A stretch of 47,880 nucleotides of DNA from Bacillus marasmi (GCF_902168435.1 NZ_LR656186.1:1-47880), one strand, 5' to 3'; counted from the stretch's first letter, positions 31,731-41,490 are shown. Made by a program: numbers and translations. The notes: generated by a model from the letters alone, not told the origin.

Positions 31731-33017
31731 ATGACATCTGTAGTTGTTGTCGGTTCACAATGGGGCGACGAAGGAAAAGGAAAAATAACCGATTTCTTAT
31801 CGGAAAATGCTGAGGTTATCGCACGTTATCAAGGTGGGAATAACGCAGGACATACAATAAAATTTAACAACGAGACATATAAATTACATTTAATTCCATC
31901 AGGTATTTTCTATAAAGATAAAATTAGTGTAATTGGTAACGGTATGGTTGTTGATCCAAAAGCATTAGTTGCTGAATTAAAAGGTCTTCAAGATCGCGGT
32001 GTTACAACTGATAATCTTCGAATCAGTAACCGTGCCCATGTAATTCTACCTTATCATCTTAAGTTAGATGAGGTTGAAGAAGAGCGCAAAGGTGCCAACA
32101 AAATTGGTACTACGAAAAAAGGTATTGGACCTGCATATATGGACAAAGCAGCTCGTAACGGAATCCGTATGGCAGATTTGTTAGATCGTGAAGTATTTGA
32201 AGAAAAGCTAACCCGTAATCTTGAAGAAAAAAATCGCATGTTCGAGCGTTTCTATGAAACAGAAGGCTTTAAGATTGAAGATATTTTAGATGAATATTAC
32301 GAGTACGGACAACAAATTAAGCAATATGTAGTAGACACTTCAAAGGTATTAAATGATGCTTTAGATGAAGGTCGTCGTGTATTATTTGAAGGTGCACAAG
32401 GAGTTATGTTAGATATCGACCAAGGTACCTATCCGTTTGTTACCTCTTCAAACCCTGTAGCTGGCGGTGTAACAATTGGTTCAGGCGTTGGTCCTACTAA
32501 GATTAATCACGTGGTTGGCGTATGTAAAGCTTATACAACTCGTGTTGGTGATGGTCCATTCCCAACTGAGCTTCATGATGAAATTGGTCACCAAATCCGT
32601 GAAGTAGGCCGTGAATATGGTACAACAACTGGCCGACCTCGCCGTGTTGGTTGGTTTGATAGTGTTGTGGTTCGTCATGCACGTCGTGTTAGCGGAATCA
32701 CAGACCTATCTTTAAACTCTATTGACGTTTTAACTGGTTTAGATTCAGTTAAAATTTGTGTAGCATACGATTACAACGGTGAGATGATTACTGAATATCC
32801 TGCAAACCTAAGAGTGTTAGCAGAATGTAAACCAGTTTACGAAGAGCTTCCAGGCTGGACTGAAGACATTACTGGCTGTAAATCACTCGATGAGCTACCA
32901 GTGAATGCAAGACATTATTTAGAGCGAGTTTCTCAACTTACTGGTATTCCTTTATCCATTTTCTCAGTAGGGCCAGATCGTAACCAAACAAACGTAGTAT
33001 TCAGCCCTTGGCGCTAA
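31731..33017 (+). CDS. purA: Adenylosuccinate synthetase
   Basis: Joins IMP and aspartate, using GTP, on the way to AMP. The 428-residue length is typical. Signature motifs are [16 protein letters not shown] at the N terminus, [30 protein letters not shown], and [11 protein letters not shown] toward the C terminus. The ATG follows GGGAGG. It has its own promoter with PurBoxes, so it is probably repressed by PurR when purines are plentiful. A repeat element starts right after the stop. Confidence 0.97.
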   Translation: MTSVVVVGSQWGDEGKGKITDFLSENAEVIARYQGGNNAGHTIKFNNETYKLHLIPSGIFYKDKISVIGNGMVVDPKALVAELKGLQDRGVTTDNLRISNRAHVILPYHLKLDEVEEERKGANKIGTTKKGIGPAYMDKAARNGIRMADLLDREVFEEKLTRNLEEKNRMFERFYETEGFKIEDILDEYYEYGQQIKQYVVDTSKVLNDALDEGRRVLFEGAQGVMLDIDQGTYPFVTSSNPVAGGVTIGSGVGPTKINHVVGVCKAYTTRVGDGPFPTELHDEIGHQIREVGREYGTTTGRPRRVGWFDSVVVRHARRVSGITDLSLNSIDVLTGLDSVKICVAYDYNGEMITEYPANLRVLAECKPVYEELPGWTEDITGCKSLDELPVNARHYLERVSQLTGIPLSIFSVGPDRNQTNVVFSPWR

Positions 33018-33190
33018 AACGAAAAGCGGAGGCAGCTTGACCAGCCCCGACAGGCATAAGACAAGCCGGCAAGAAGGTTGGTCTTTACCTTCTGGACGGA
33101 TTGGCTTATGACCCCGAGGGGCTAGCTGCCGTAGCTAGACAAAACGAAAAACGGAGCAGCTTGATCCTGAGTGGTATGCAGCTGTAGCTT
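33018..33190. repeat. Family B repeat after purA, one full copy plus a degraded fragment
   Basis: 33019-33141 has GAAAAGCGG...CAGCTTGACCAGCCCCGACAGG and ends GACCCCGAGGGGCTAGCTGCC and GCTAGACAA, similar to the units behind mnmE. A decayed second fragment (about 33143-33190) repeats GAAAAACGGAGCAGCTTGA. No genes are seen in the 404-bp gap between purA and tRNA-Lys. Confidence 0.8.
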
Positions 33191-33201
33191 TACCTATAAA
33201 A

Positions 33202-33243
33202 AAAGACGTGCAGTTGATGTGTTTACTGCACGTCTTTCTTTTC
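33202..33243 (+). terminator. purA terminator
   Basis: Thirteen-bp perfect stem AAAGACGTGCAGT / ACTGCACGTCTTT with a 10-base loop and Ts. It lies beyond the repeat, so the repeat is in the purA transcript. Confidence 0.88.
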
Positions 33244-33314
33244 CTAAGTTACTTGGTGAGTTTTATCGAAAATCATTAGATTTATTAATAAATAAAAAAA
33301 TATCAAAAAAACTA

Positions 33315-33344
33315 TTGCTTAATTATAATTTTATATGATATTAT
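33315..33344 (+). promoter_or_regulatory. Probable promoter of the tRNA cluster
   Basis: TTGCTT (33315-33320) and TATTAT (33339-33344) with an 18-bp spacer in very A/T-rich DNA, about 80 bp before tRNA-Lys. The truncated tRNA copy would be in the transcript leader. Confidence 0.5.
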
Positions 33345-33361
33345 AAAAAACGTCGTCACAG

Positions 33362-33386
33362 TATTAGTGCGAGCCATTAGCTCAGT
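33362..33386 (+). repeat. Truncated tRNA-Lys 5' copy
   Basis: TATTAGTGCGAGCCATTAGC and the next five bases repeat, with one mismatch, the sequence at 33413-33437 that leads into tRNA-Lys. The copy contains only the acceptor 5' strand and part of the D arm and then diverges, so it cannot be a working tRNA. Confidence 0.85.
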
Positions 33387-33421
33387 CGACGACAAATTCG
33401 TATAGATAATTATATTAGTAC

Positions 33422-33497
33422 GAGCCATTAGCTCAGTTGGTAGAGCATCTGACTTTTAATCAGAGGGTCGAAGGTTCGAGTCCTTCATGGCTCACCA
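33422..33497 (+). tRNA. tRNA-Lys (anticodon TTT)
   Basis: Acceptor strands GAGCCAT and ATGGCTC pair. The D arm, anticodon arm CTGACTTTTAATCAG and T arm GGTTCGAGTCC are complete. CCA is encoded at 33495-33497. Confidence 0.97.
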
Positions 33498-33512
33498 TTT
33501 TAATTTTAGTAT

Positions 33513-33584
33513 GGCCCCTTGGTCAAGCGGTTAAGACACCGCCCTTTCACGGCGGTAACACGGGTTCGAATCCCGTAGGGGTCA
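33513..33584 (+). tRNA. tRNA-Glu (anticodon TTC)
   Basis: Acceptor GGCCCCT pairs with AGGGGTC. The anticodon stem is CCGCCCTTTCACGGCGG and the T arm CGGGTTCGAATCCCG. The 3' CCA is not encoded (TCG follows the discriminator A). Confidence 0.97.
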
Positions 33585-33647
33585 TCGGCATAAGTTGGCT
33601 AGCAAAGAGCTGGCAAGGACGGTTTTACGTTGGTCAACTTTTTATTT

Positions 33648-33724
33648 GGTCCGGTAGTTCAGTTGGTTAGAATGCCTGCCTGTCACGCAGGAGGTCGCGG
33701 GTTCGAGTCCCGTCCGGACCGCCA
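33648..33724 (+). tRNA. tRNA-Asp (anticodon GTC)
   Basis: Acceptor GGTCCGG pairs with CCGGACC, the anticodon stem is CCTGCCTGTCACGCAGG, and CCA is encoded at 33722-33724. Confidence 0.97.
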
Positions 33725-33746
33725 TTTACATAACAGAATAGAAATT

Positions 33747-33819
33747 GGCTCAGTAGCTCAGTCGGTAGAGCAATGGACTGAAAATCCATGTGTCGGCGGT
33801 TCGATTCCGTCCTGAGCCA
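33747..33819 (+). tRNA. tRNA-Phe (anticodon GAA)
   Basis: Acceptor GGCTCAG pairs with CTGAGCC and the anticodon arm is TGGACTGAAAATCCA. The 3' CCA is not encoded. Last tRNA of the cluster; a terminator starts 11 bp downstream. Confidence 0.97.
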
Positions 33820-33829
33820 TCTAAATTGC

Positions 33830-33856
33830 AAAAGAGCATACATTGTATGCTCTTTT
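33830..33856 (+). terminator. tRNA cluster terminator
   Basis: Eleven-bp stem AAAAGAGCATA / TATGCTCTTTT with a 5-base loop, right after tRNA-Phe. Confidence 0.88.
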
Positions 33857-33872
33857 GTAATATTACTGTAAT
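33856..33872 (+). promoter_or_regulatory. WalR-box-like sequence
   Basis: TGTAATATTACTGTAAT fits the WalR consensus of two TGTWAH half-sites 5 bp apart. It is 310 bp upstream of the M23 peptidase gene, further than usual, and touches the tRNA terminator. The rest of the 362-bp gap up to 34181 is A/T-rich and shows no other clear feature. Confidence 0.4.
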
Positions 33873-34181
33873 GTTAGGGTAAGTTACGTAAAAAACATCA
33901 GCTAGTCCTTCCTAACCAAACAATTCCTAAAAATCCTTTAATAATAAGGATTCTCCATATTGGATCAAATATTTAATATGAAAACCCTTCCAATACACTG
34001 CCATTTTTCGACATTAAATGACAGTAATTATACATTTATGTTACATTATCAAATCAAATGCCCATTTTAACGCTAATTTATGGTAAAGTAAAAAAGTCGA
34101 AAATTGTAAGACTAACACATTAAATTTGTCAGAATATGATATTAATAGACTGTTTGTGCACGTTTAGTAGGAGGATTATGA

Positions 34182-35669
34182 ATGAAGAATTGGAAAACAA
34201 GTTTGTCCAACCTTACGGGCAATAAAACAGCAAGACTGATTCCGCAGGCGAAAAAGGTTGTTTATACAGCGCTCGCTGTAACTGCCTTATCCTTTGGCAT
34301 TTACAATGCACCAATGGCAAGTAGTAGTAGCAACGAATCGGAAACAACTACAGTATATTATGTGTATTTTAACAATGAATATATTGGAACTGTTTCAGAT
34401 AAGAAAGTAATTCAATCAGTGGTTAAAAAGAAACTAGAAGAGACGAAGTCAAATTACGAGGGTATCGAATTATCAACAGGTTCTCAACTAAAATACATAC
34501 CTGAACAAGTATTTGGTTCTAGTTCCTCAACGAACAATAATCAGGTGATTAAACAATTAAACGAAAAACTAACCATTCAAGCTGATGCAGCAGCAATTGT
34601 ATTAGACGGTAAACAAGTTGCATTCGTTGATAGCCAAAAATCAGCTGAGGAAGTTATTAAACAACTTAAACTTCAATATGTAAGTGAAGATCAAATGAAT
34701 GCAGTTGAAGCCCGAAAAAAAGACTCATCCAGTGCTTTACCTCAACTTCAAGAAAATGAAACTCGTGTTCTAGATATTAAACTATCAAAGGAAGTTTCCT
34801 TTGAAAAATCAGAAGTGACACCAGACAAACTAATGTCAGTTGAAAATGCTGTAAAATTTTTACAAAATGGTACTTTAGAACAAAAGAAATATCAAGTTCA
34901 AGAGGGCGATGTATTAGGCTCAATTGCTAACAATAATGGCCTAACTTTAAAGCAAATGGTTGAAATCAACCCAGGCTTAACTGAGGAAACTGTGTTGAAG
35001 ATTGGACAAGAAGTCAACATTACAGTTCAAGTACCTTTACTACAGGTTATTGTAGAAAAAGAAGCAATGGTTAAAGAAAGTATTGCTTACACTACTGAAA
35101 CAAAAGAAGATGGAAATTTACCGAAGGGCGAGAAAAAAGTAACTCAAACTGGTCAAAACGGTGAAAGACTTGCAACTTATACAATTTCTGAACAAAACGG
35201 TCAAGTTGTTAGCAAACAAGAAATTAGCTCAAATATTACTAAGCAACCAGTAAACGAAGTTATTGTTAAGGGAACAAAGGTTATTCCTTCACGTGGCGAT
35301 GGTTCATTAACATGGCCGACAGTTGGTGGATATATTTCAAGTCCAATGGGTTACCGTGGCGGTAAGATGCATAAGGGTATCGATATTGCGAGACCAAGTA
35401 ATCTTACGATTAAGGCTGCAGACAATGGAAGAGTCGTATCTGCTGGATGGGATGGTGCTTATGGAAATAAAATCACCATCGATCATGGAAATGGAATGCG
35501 TACCGTATACGCTCATTTATCATCAATTAGCGTAGGCTCAGGCCAAACCGTTGCCAAAGGTCAAGCAATCGGTGTGATGGGCTCTACCGGTGACTCAACT
35601 GGCGTACATTTACACTTTGAAGTTTATAAAGGTGGCAGTTTACAAAACCCTGTTTCCTATTTAAGATAA
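34182..35669 (+). CDS. Cell-wall metallopeptidase with LysM, G5-like and M23 domains
   Basis: Probable exported peptidoglycan endopeptidase of 495 residues. It starts with a basic region and hydrophobic signal or anchor (about residues 25-47). A long N-terminal part with helical, coiled-coil character follows. Then come a LysM-like wall-binding domain (KYQVQEGDVLGSIANNNG, near 240-285) and a G5-like segment (EKEAMVKESIAYTTE to EVIVKGTK). The C-terminal M23 domain carries the zinc ligands (MHKGIDIA, VYAHLSS, GVHLHFEVY). All catalytic His residues are present. It lies just upstream of walR, which controls wall hydrolases, so membership of the WalR regulon is plausible but unproven. Confidence 0.9.
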   Translation: MKNWKTSLSNLTGNKTARLIPQAKKVVYTALAVTALSFGIYNAPMASSSSNESETTTVYYVYFNNEYIGTVSDKKVIQSVVKKKLEETKSNYEGIELSTGSQLKYIPEQVFGSSSSTNNNQVIKQLNEKLTIQADAAAIVLDGKQVAFVDSQKSAEEVIKQLKLQYVSEDQMNAVEARKKDSSSALPQLQENETRVLDIKLSKEVSFEKSEVTPDKLMSVENAVKFLQNGTLEQKKYQVQEGDVLGSIANNNGLTLKQMVEINPGLTEETVLKIGQEVNITVQVPLLQVIVEKEAMVKESIAYTTETKEDGNLPKGEKKVTQTGQNGERLATYTISEQNGQVVSKQEISSNITKQPVNEVIVKGTKVIPSRGDGSLTWPTVGGYISSPMGYRGGKMHKGIDIARPSNLTIKAADNGRVVSAGWDGAYGNKITIDHGNGMRTVYAHLSSISVGSGQTVAKGQAIGVMGSTGDSTGVHLHFEVYKGGSLQNPVSYLR

Positions 35670-35680
35670 ATGATTGATAA

Positions 35681-35715
35681 AGTCTCTAGACTCCAGTTAG
35701 TCTAGGGGCTTTTTT
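35681..35715 (+). terminator. M23 peptidase gene terminator
   Basis: Twelve-bp stem AGTCTCTAGACT / AGTCTAGGGGCT (two G-U pairs), 6-base loop and five Ts. Confidence 0.85.
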
Positions 35716-35767
35716 GATATTGGCTGTGTTAAAGGTCATATGGTAAATTTATATAGTAGATTATGCA

Positions 35768-35795
35768 TTTAAGTTCAAATCAAAGATACTATAAT
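35768..35795 (+). promoter_or_regulatory. Possible wal operon promoter
   Basis: A perfect TATAAT (35790-35795) lies 75 bp before walR, but the best -35 (TTTAAG, 35768-35773) is weak. Confidence 0.4.
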
Positions 35796-35870
35796 AGATA
35801 AAATAGGACGTGAACGCGCTTATCCAGCAAAACTGGAAATCGTGTTAACCAGATAAAAGGAGAAAAACAG

Positions 35871-36578
35871 ATGGACATGAAAAAGATACTAGTCGTTGAT
35901 GATGAGAAGCCAATAGCTGATATACTCCAATTTAATTTAAAAAAAGAAGGCTATGATGTTTATTGCGCCTATGATGGCAATCAAGCTCTTGAAATGGTTA
36001 ATGAAATTATTCCAGATTTAATCCTCCTTGATATTATGCTTCCACTATTGGATGGCATGGAAGTATGTCGTGAAGTGCGAAAAAAGTATGAAATGCCAAT
36101 TATTATGCTAACGGCTAAGGATTCAGAAATAGATAAGGTGCTCGGATTGGAATTTGGTGCTGACGATTATGTAACCAAGCCATTTAGTACTCGTGAATTA
36201 ATTGCCCGGGTAAAGGCAAATCTTCGTCGTCACGGTCATACTGCGGCTCAAACTGAGGCCGAAGGAAATACTATTAATGTTGGTTCGCTGATTATTCATC
36301 CGGATGCTTATATTGTTTCTAAACGCGGTGAGTCTATTGAATTAACACATCGTGAATTCGAATTGCTCCACTATCTTGCCAATCATATTGGACAAGTGAT
36401 GACGAGAGAGCACTTATTACAAACCGTTTGGGGCTACGATTATTTTGGAGATGTCCGCACAGTAGATGTAACCGTAAGACGTTTACGTGAGAAAATTGAG
36501 GATAATCCGAGTAACCCAATTTGGATTGTAACAAGAAGAGGTGTGGGGTATTATTTAAGGAATCCTGAACAGGAATAG
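35871..36578 (+). CDS. walR: Response regulator WalR (YycF)
   Basis: OmpR-family regulator, essential in Bacillus, that matches autolysin expression to growth. The 235 residues have a receiver domain with phospho-acceptor Asp54 (LLDIMLP), acidic pair Asp10/Asp11 and Lys in [10 protein letters not shown]. The winged helix ends [18 protein letters not shown], almost identical to B. subtilis. The start is the ATG at 35871 behind AAAGGAG; a second ATG two codons on is possible. First gene of walRKHIJ. Confidence 0.97.
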   Translation: MDMKKILVVDDEKPIADILQFNLKKEGYDVYCAYDGNQALEMVNEIIPDLILLDIMLPLLDGMEVCREVRKKYEMPIIMLTAKDSEIDKVLGLEFGADDYVTKPFSTRELIARVKANLRRHGHTAAQTEAEGNTINVGSLIIHPDAYIVSKRGESIELTHREFELLHYLANHIGQVMTREHLLQTVWGYDYFGDVRTVDVTVRRLREKIEDNPSNPIWIVTRRGVGYYLRNPEQE

Positions 36579-36588
36579 GGTTGATGTG

Positions 36589-38415
36589 ATGCGAAAGGTT
36601 GGTTTTTTTCGATCCATCCATATTAAATTTGTGTTGATTTACGTTCTGCTCATATTAGTTGCGATGCAGATTATTGGAGTTTATTTTGTAAGACAGTTGG
36701 AAGAAACGCTTTTAACTAACTTTAAAAATTCATTAAATGAACGAGTCGATTTACTTGCCTACAATGTTGAAGAAGAGATGATGAAGGAAAGAGATAAAGA
36801 CGATCCTAAGCTAGAGGAAGATATTAAGAGGATTCTATTGGACTTTTCTTCCGCTGATATTATTGAAGTGAGAGTTATCCAAGCGGGCAGTTTAAAAATC
36901 ATCGGAACATCTAAGCTTAATAATCAGGATGTTGTAGGTCAAAGATCAAATGATTTAATGATTAAAAGGTCGCTTGTATTAGAATCAGAACAAAGCTCCA
37001 TTTTAATTGACAAGCAGTCTGGAAAGCGTACTTGGGTCCTTGCTACACCAATTAAATCTAATCGAGAAGTTAAGGGCACTATTTATTTAGTAGCAAAAAT
37101 TGAAAACGTATTTGCGCAAATGAAGGATATTAATGATATTTTTATCTCCGGAACAGCTATCGCCCTTGCTATTACTGCAATTTTAGGTATTCTACTTGCC
37201 CAAACGATTTCTCGACCAATTTCAGATATGCGTAAGCATGCACTGGCTTTAGCGAGAGGAAACTTTACGAGAAAAGTTAAAGTTTACGGCTATGATGAAA
37301 TCGGGCAGTTGGCAATAACTTTTAATAATTTAACTAAAAAGCTTCAGGAAGCTCAAGCGTCTACTGAAGGTGAGCGACGTAAACTTTCTTCAGTCCTTTC
37401 TAATATGACGGATGGAGTAATCGCAACGGATCGACGGGGACGGGTAATCTTAATTAATGAGCCTGCGGTAAAGCTTTTGAATGTTTCACGTGAAACAGTC
37501 CTCTCGCAGCCGATTGTTCATTTGTTAGGACTTGAGGACAAGTATAGCTTTGAGGATCTGTTGGAAGAACAGGAATCAGTCAATTTAGACTATAGCACTG
37601 ATAAAAACCACTATGTGCTTAGAGCTAATTTTTCAGTTATCCAAAAGGAAACTGGATTTGTAAATGGTCTCATCACGGTTTTGCATGATATAACTGAGCA
37701 GGAAAAGATTGATCGGGAACGGAGAGAATTTGTAGCAAACGTATCTCATGAATTAAGAACACCATTAACCACAATGCGGAGTTATTTAGAAGCATTGGCT
37801 GACGGCGCTTGGCAGGATGAAGAAATTGCTCCAAATTTTCTTGATGTTACTAGAAATGAAACGGAGCGAATGATTCGTCTTGTTAATGACCTATTGCAGT
37901 TATCAAAAATGGACAGTCAAGATTATCAACTGAAGAAGGAATGGATTAATTTCATCGTGTATTTCAACCGAATCATCGATCGTTTTGAAATTACGAAGGA
38001 GCACAATGTTCGTTTCAAAAGGAATCTTCCATCTCATGATATTTTCATTGAAATGGATGAAGATAAGCTGACTCAGGTTTTAGATAATATCATTTCTAAT
38101 GCATTGAAGTATTCTCCAGAAGGAGGATATGTCAGATTTGCTGTTGAGGAAAAAGAAGACTTGATTATGGTAAGCATTTCTGATCAGGGTGTTGGAATAC
38201 CAAAGGCAGATCTTGAAAAAATATTTGAGCGGTTTTATCGAGTGGATAAAGCTCGGTCCAGAAAACTAGGTGGTACTGGTCTCGGGTTAGCGATTGCCAA
38301 AGAAGTTATCAATGCCCACGGTGGCAAAATTTGGGCTACAAGTGTTGAAGGAAAAGGAACTACGATTTCCTTTACCCTTCCATACAACCATTCCTATGAG
38401 GATGATTGGTCATGA
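36589..38415 (+). CDS. walK: Sensor histidine kinase WalK (YycG)
   Basis: Membrane kinase of the essential Wal system. The 608 residues comprise a first membrane helix (about 12-32), an extracellular Cache-like domain, a second helix (about 185-205) and HAMP. A PAS domain (about 265-370) follows. The HisKA motif NVSHELRTPLTTMRSYLEAL has His387, and the ATPase has the N, G1 (DQGVGIPKADLEKIFERFYR) and G2 (GGTGLGLAIAKEV) boxes. The ATG at 36589 gives MRKVGFFRS, matching B. subtilis; a GTG just before it is an alternative. A perfect parS site is embedded in the PAS coding region. Confidence 0.96.
   Translation: MRKVGFFRSIHIKFVLIYVLLILVAMQIIGVYFVRQLEETLLTNFKNSLNERVDLLAYNVEEEMMKERDKDDPKLEEDIKRILLDFSSADIIEVRVIQAGSLKIIGTSKLNNQDVVGQRSNDLMIKRSLVLESEQSSILIDKQSGKRTWVLATPIKSNREVKGTIYLVAKIENVFAQMKDINDIFISGTAIALAITAILGILLAQTISRPISDMRKHALALARGNFTRKVKVYGYDEIGQLAITFNNLTKKLQEAQASTEGERRKLSSVLSNMTDGVIATDRRGRVILINEPAVKLLNVSRETVLSQPIVHLLGLEDKYSFEDLLEEQESVNLDYSTDKNHYVLRANFSVIQKETGFVNGLITVLHDITEQEKIDRERREFVANVSHELRTPLTTMRSYLEALADGAWQDEEIAPNFLDVTRNETERMIRLVNDLLQLSKMDSQDYQLKKEWINFIVYFNRIIDRFEITKEHNVRFKRNLPSHDIFIEMDEDKLTQVLDNIISNALKYSPEGGYVRFAVEEKEDLIMVSISDQGVGIPKADLEKIFERFYRVDKARSRKLGGTGLGLAIAKEVINAHGGKIWATSVEGKGTTISFTLPYNHSYEDDWS
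37482..37497. promoter_or_regulatory. parS site within walK
   Basis: Exact TGTTTCACGTGAAACA, encoding NVSRETV in the WalK frame, about 27 kb from oriC. Third perfect parS of the window. Confidence 0.93.
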
Positions 38416-39743
38416 CATACGAAAATATTAAATCAGTCATATTAACAATTCTAGTCATTACAAGTGTGGTATTAACCTGGAATCTATGGACTTACCAACC
38501 ACGCTATGCAACGATGGAAAACACCAATACTGTACAAGAGGTTATATTGAGTGAAGCTAAGGAAGTAGAGGAGATCATTCAACCTAATAAAATTATTTAT
38601 CATTTAAAGGATTCTCATTTTGGTACGACTAGCAGTGATGAGATTGATCAGACATTACAGGAAGTATTTCGTTGGAATTTTTATGATTTTGAAGAAATAA
38701 CTGAGGAAGTGGGCAAATTAACAGATTTTGTTCATGCTAAAGGAAATGTGGAAATTATTTTTCCTGATGCTGTACCAATTGAACTTTATAAAAGTATCAT
38801 CCATGTTGAAGATAAGAAAATACCTAACTTCCAATTTAACCGAATCGTCATTGATATTGAAAATACTGTTAAAAATGAAGGTAATATATACTTTGTCAAT
38901 TATGGAAATCCAAGAGATTATCAAGTATTTTCGAGCCATATTAATGGCGAGGATTTGAAGAAATTCGATCATCAGTTTTATCGAGTATCCAATCAATATG
39001 AAAACTATATCTCATATCAGGTGACTGAGGAAAGAACTTTATTCCTTCCTGAGAAAAATAAAACACTCATTCACTATCAGTATTTTTTAGATCAGTTGGA
39101 TCCAGAAAAGTTTAAAGATGCCATTTTTAATGACCCTAGCTATGTTCAAAGAAATGATGATGGAAATACGGTAGAATACATTGATGATTCTAGCATGTTG
39201 ACCGTTAATTATGACTCCCTCACGCTTTCATATGTGATACCAGCAGAGAAATCAGATGGAGCGGTACCTACAAAGGATTTATTAAAAAAGGGTATTAATT
39301 ATGTAAATGAACATGGTGGTTGGACTGGAAATTATAAATATGCAGCAGTTGATGAGGAAAATCAGCAAATTAAATTCAGACTTTATGATCGGAGCGGTTA
39401 TCCGATTTTTAATGATTTAGGTCTTTCGCAAATCGTCCAAATATGGGGGAAAAATGATATTTATAAATACAATCGTCCCATTTTTTCACTGGATGTACCG
39501 TTAACTACAGACAAAAAGGAAGTAACCCTTTTATCTAGTAGTGAAGTAATTGAGTACTTAAAGAGCAAGAAAGGCTTTAAGCCAGAAATGCTGAAGGATA
39601 TTGCAATTGGATATAAGATGTCCATAGATCCAAATGAACCGCAATTAATGAATCTTGAACCAGCTTGGTACTACCAGTATGGAAACCTCTGGGTTCAAGT
39701 TGTCCAGAAGGATGTTGGAGGGAATAGTAATGGATTGGAGTAA
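38412..39743 (+). CDS. walH: WalK regulator WalH (YycH)
   Basis: Extracytoplasmic protein that, with WalI, restrains WalK in B. subtilis. The 443 residues have one N-terminal membrane helix (about 6-27) and a large outer domain. The start is the ATG that overlaps the walK stop (ATGA). It overlaps walI by 14 bases, so walK-walH-walI are coupled. Sequence conservation in this family is modest; position and topology make the call. Confidence 0.92.
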   Translation: MTYENIKSVILTILVITSVVLTWNLWTYQPRYATMENTNTVQEVILSEAKEVEEIIQPNKIIYHLKDSHFGTTSSDEIDQTLQEVFRWNFYDFEEITEEVGKLTDFVHAKGNVEIIFPDAVPIELYKSIIHVEDKKIPNFQFNRIVIDIENTVKNEGNIYFVNYGNPRDYQVFSSHINGEDLKKFDHQFYRVSNQYENYISYQVTEERTLFLPEKNKTLIHYQYFLDQLDPEKFKDAIFNDPSYVQRNDDGNTVEYIDDSSMLTVNYDSLTLSYVIPAEKSDGAVPTKDLLKKGINYVNEHGGWTGNYKYAAVDEENQQIKFRLYDRSGYPIFNDLGLSQIVQIWGKNDIYKYNRPIFSLDVPLTTDKKEVTLLSSSEVIEYLKSKKGFKPEMLKDIAIGYKMSIDPNEPQLMNLEPAWYYQYGNLWVQVVQKDVGGNSNGLE

Positions 39744-40515
39744 GATTAAAACGATCTTTATTTTGACCTTCCTTGCCTTGGATATCTATTTGCTATATGA
39801 ATTTTTTAAGATTCGCGATGCTAGCAAGTATGACTTTATTACTGAAACTTCGTTTGAAGAGCATTTAGCTCAAGATAAAATTGATTATGTCGATCTGCCC
39901 ACTAACTTGACTAAAGATACTTATGTTAGTGCGAAACCGAAAGTCTTTAGGAAAGAAGAGTACGGAAAGATGAAAGGTGTTAATTATTCGATTACTGACG
40001 GAACGGTTTTACAGGGAGTTTTCGATCAGCCGATAAGCATGAAGGATCTTCAAAAATCTGACTTAAACGCATTGGTAGTCAATAAAATTCTTTATGGTGA
40101 TCAATATAAATATTTTAGTCAAAATAAAGAGGAACAAACGATAACCTTTTATCAACAATTTAAAAATAAAACGATTTATAATAACATTAATGGCAAATTG
40201 ACGCTCTATGTAAACGAAAGGAATGAAATCTATTCATTTTCACAGACGTTGTTGGAGGAAATAGAATTATTGCAAGAGGAACACGATGTATTACCTCCAA
40301 TAAAGGCCATAGAAACACTTTACGAAAATGGCCTACTCGAGCCAAGAACTAAAATTACTAAGGTTGAGCTTGGACTGCATACATTAGTTCAACTTACTGC
40401 ATCCCAATTATTAACACCGACCTGGCATTTTGTTGTGGATGATAAGGAAAATTTATATGTTAATGCTTTTGAGGGGCAAATTATCGAGATAGATGATAAT
40501 AAAGAAAAAAATTAG
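39730..40515 (+). CDS. walI: WalK regulator WalI (YycI)
   Basis: A 261-residue single-pass membrane protein starting MDWSKIKTIFILTFLALDIY, typical of YycI, with an extracellular YycI-type fold. It partners WalH and WalK in a membrane complex. The start inside the end of walH is preferred because longer starts would add a tail read from walH coding sequence. Confidence 0.92.
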   Translation: MDWSKIKTIFILTFLALDIYLLYEFFKIRDASKYDFITETSFEEHLAQDKIDYVDLPTNLTKDTYVSAKPKVFRKEEYGKMKGVNYSITDGTVLQGVFDQPISMKDLQKSDLNALVVNKILYGDQYKYFSQNKEEQTITFYQQFKNKTIYNNINGKLTLYVNERNEIYSFSQTLLEEIELLQEEHDVLPPIKAIETLYENGLLEPRTKITKVELGLHTLVQLTASQLLTPTWHFVVDDKENLYVNAFEGQIIEIDDNKEKN

Positions 40516-40528
40516 TGGAGTGAATTGA

Positions 40529-41323
40529 ATGTCTATGCATTTTAGTGTGCTCGCAAGTGGGAGTACAGGGAATGCGATCTATGTGGAGTCGGAGGATCAT
40601 TCATTTTTAGTTGATGCAGGCTTTAGCGGCAAGCAAATAGAAGGTTTATTTTCACAAATAGACCGTAAAATCGAAAATCTTTCGGGGATACTAGTGACGC
40701 ATGAACATAGTGATCACATTAAGGGAATTGGTGTTTTGGCACGGAAATATAAATTGCCAATATACGCAAATGAAAAAACATGGCAGGCAATGGAAGGATT
40801 AGTCGGGGAGATACCGGTTGAGCAAAAGTTTGTGTTTGGAATGGAAAGTGTGAAAAGCTTTGGCTCAGTATCAATTGAATCCTTCGGAGTTTCCCATGAC
40901 GCTGCAGAGCCAATGTTTTATGTATTCCATCATTCAGATAAAAAGCTCGTTTTAATAACTGATACAGGTTATGTCAGTGAGCGAGTAAAAGGGATAATAT
41001 CCAATGCAGATATGTACGTATTTGAAAGCAATCACGATGTACAAATGCTGCGTATGGGGCGTTACCCATGGAATATTAAACGTAGAATATTAAGCGACGT
41101 TGGCCATGTTTCAAACGAAGATGCAGCACTAGCGATGAGTGATGTGGCTGGAGATAAAACAAAACGTTTTTATTTAGCGCACCTTAGTCTCGATAATAAT
41201 ATGAAGGATTTAGCGAGAATGTCAGTATCGCAAACGCTACAATCAAGAGGAATTATTGTTGGTGAGCAATTTGAGTTATTTGATACTGATCCAAAAATTC
41301 CTACTCCTTTAACCCTTGTATAA
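40529..41323 (+). CDS. walJ: Metallo-beta-lactamase fold exonuclease WalJ (YycJ)
   Basis: The 264-residue protein has the metal site [17 protein letters not shown] and further ligands in GVSHDAAEP and ITDTGYVSE, characteristic of the YycJ branch. B. subtilis YycJ has been linked to DNA mismatch repair as a 5' exonuclease; a link to the Wal pathway is only by position. The start [16 protein letters not shown] is behind GTGGAGTG. It lies 13 bp after walI. Confidence 0.94.
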   Translation: MSMHFSVLASGSTGNAIYVESEDHSFLVDAGFSGKQIEGLFSQIDRKIENLSGILVTHEHSDHIKGIGVLARKYKLPIYANEKTWQAMEGLVGEIPVEQKFVFGMESVKSFGSVSIESFGVSHDAAEPMFYVFHHSDKKLVLITDTGYVSERVKGIISNADMYVFESNHDVQMLRMGRYPWNIKRRILSDVGHVSNEDAALAMSDVAGDKTKRFYLAHLSLDNNMKDLARMSVSQTLQSRGIIVGEQFELFDTDPKIPTPLTLV

Positions 41324-41490
41324 ACAAGCCATTTCCGAACAAAATATTACCAATGTCGGTCTAATCTATTAACAAATTGTTAACATTTTTAATATTGGTA
41401 TGTATTTCTAGATAATTGTAATCATTTTAGTATAATTATGATTAACACAGGATTCTCAAGGTATTTGTTTTGTTAGAAAGGATGGAGTCT

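Noticed and set aside
33371-33386. An additional tRNA gene
   Set aside because: Only the acceptor 5' strand and part of the D arm exist; no anticodon or T arm follows.
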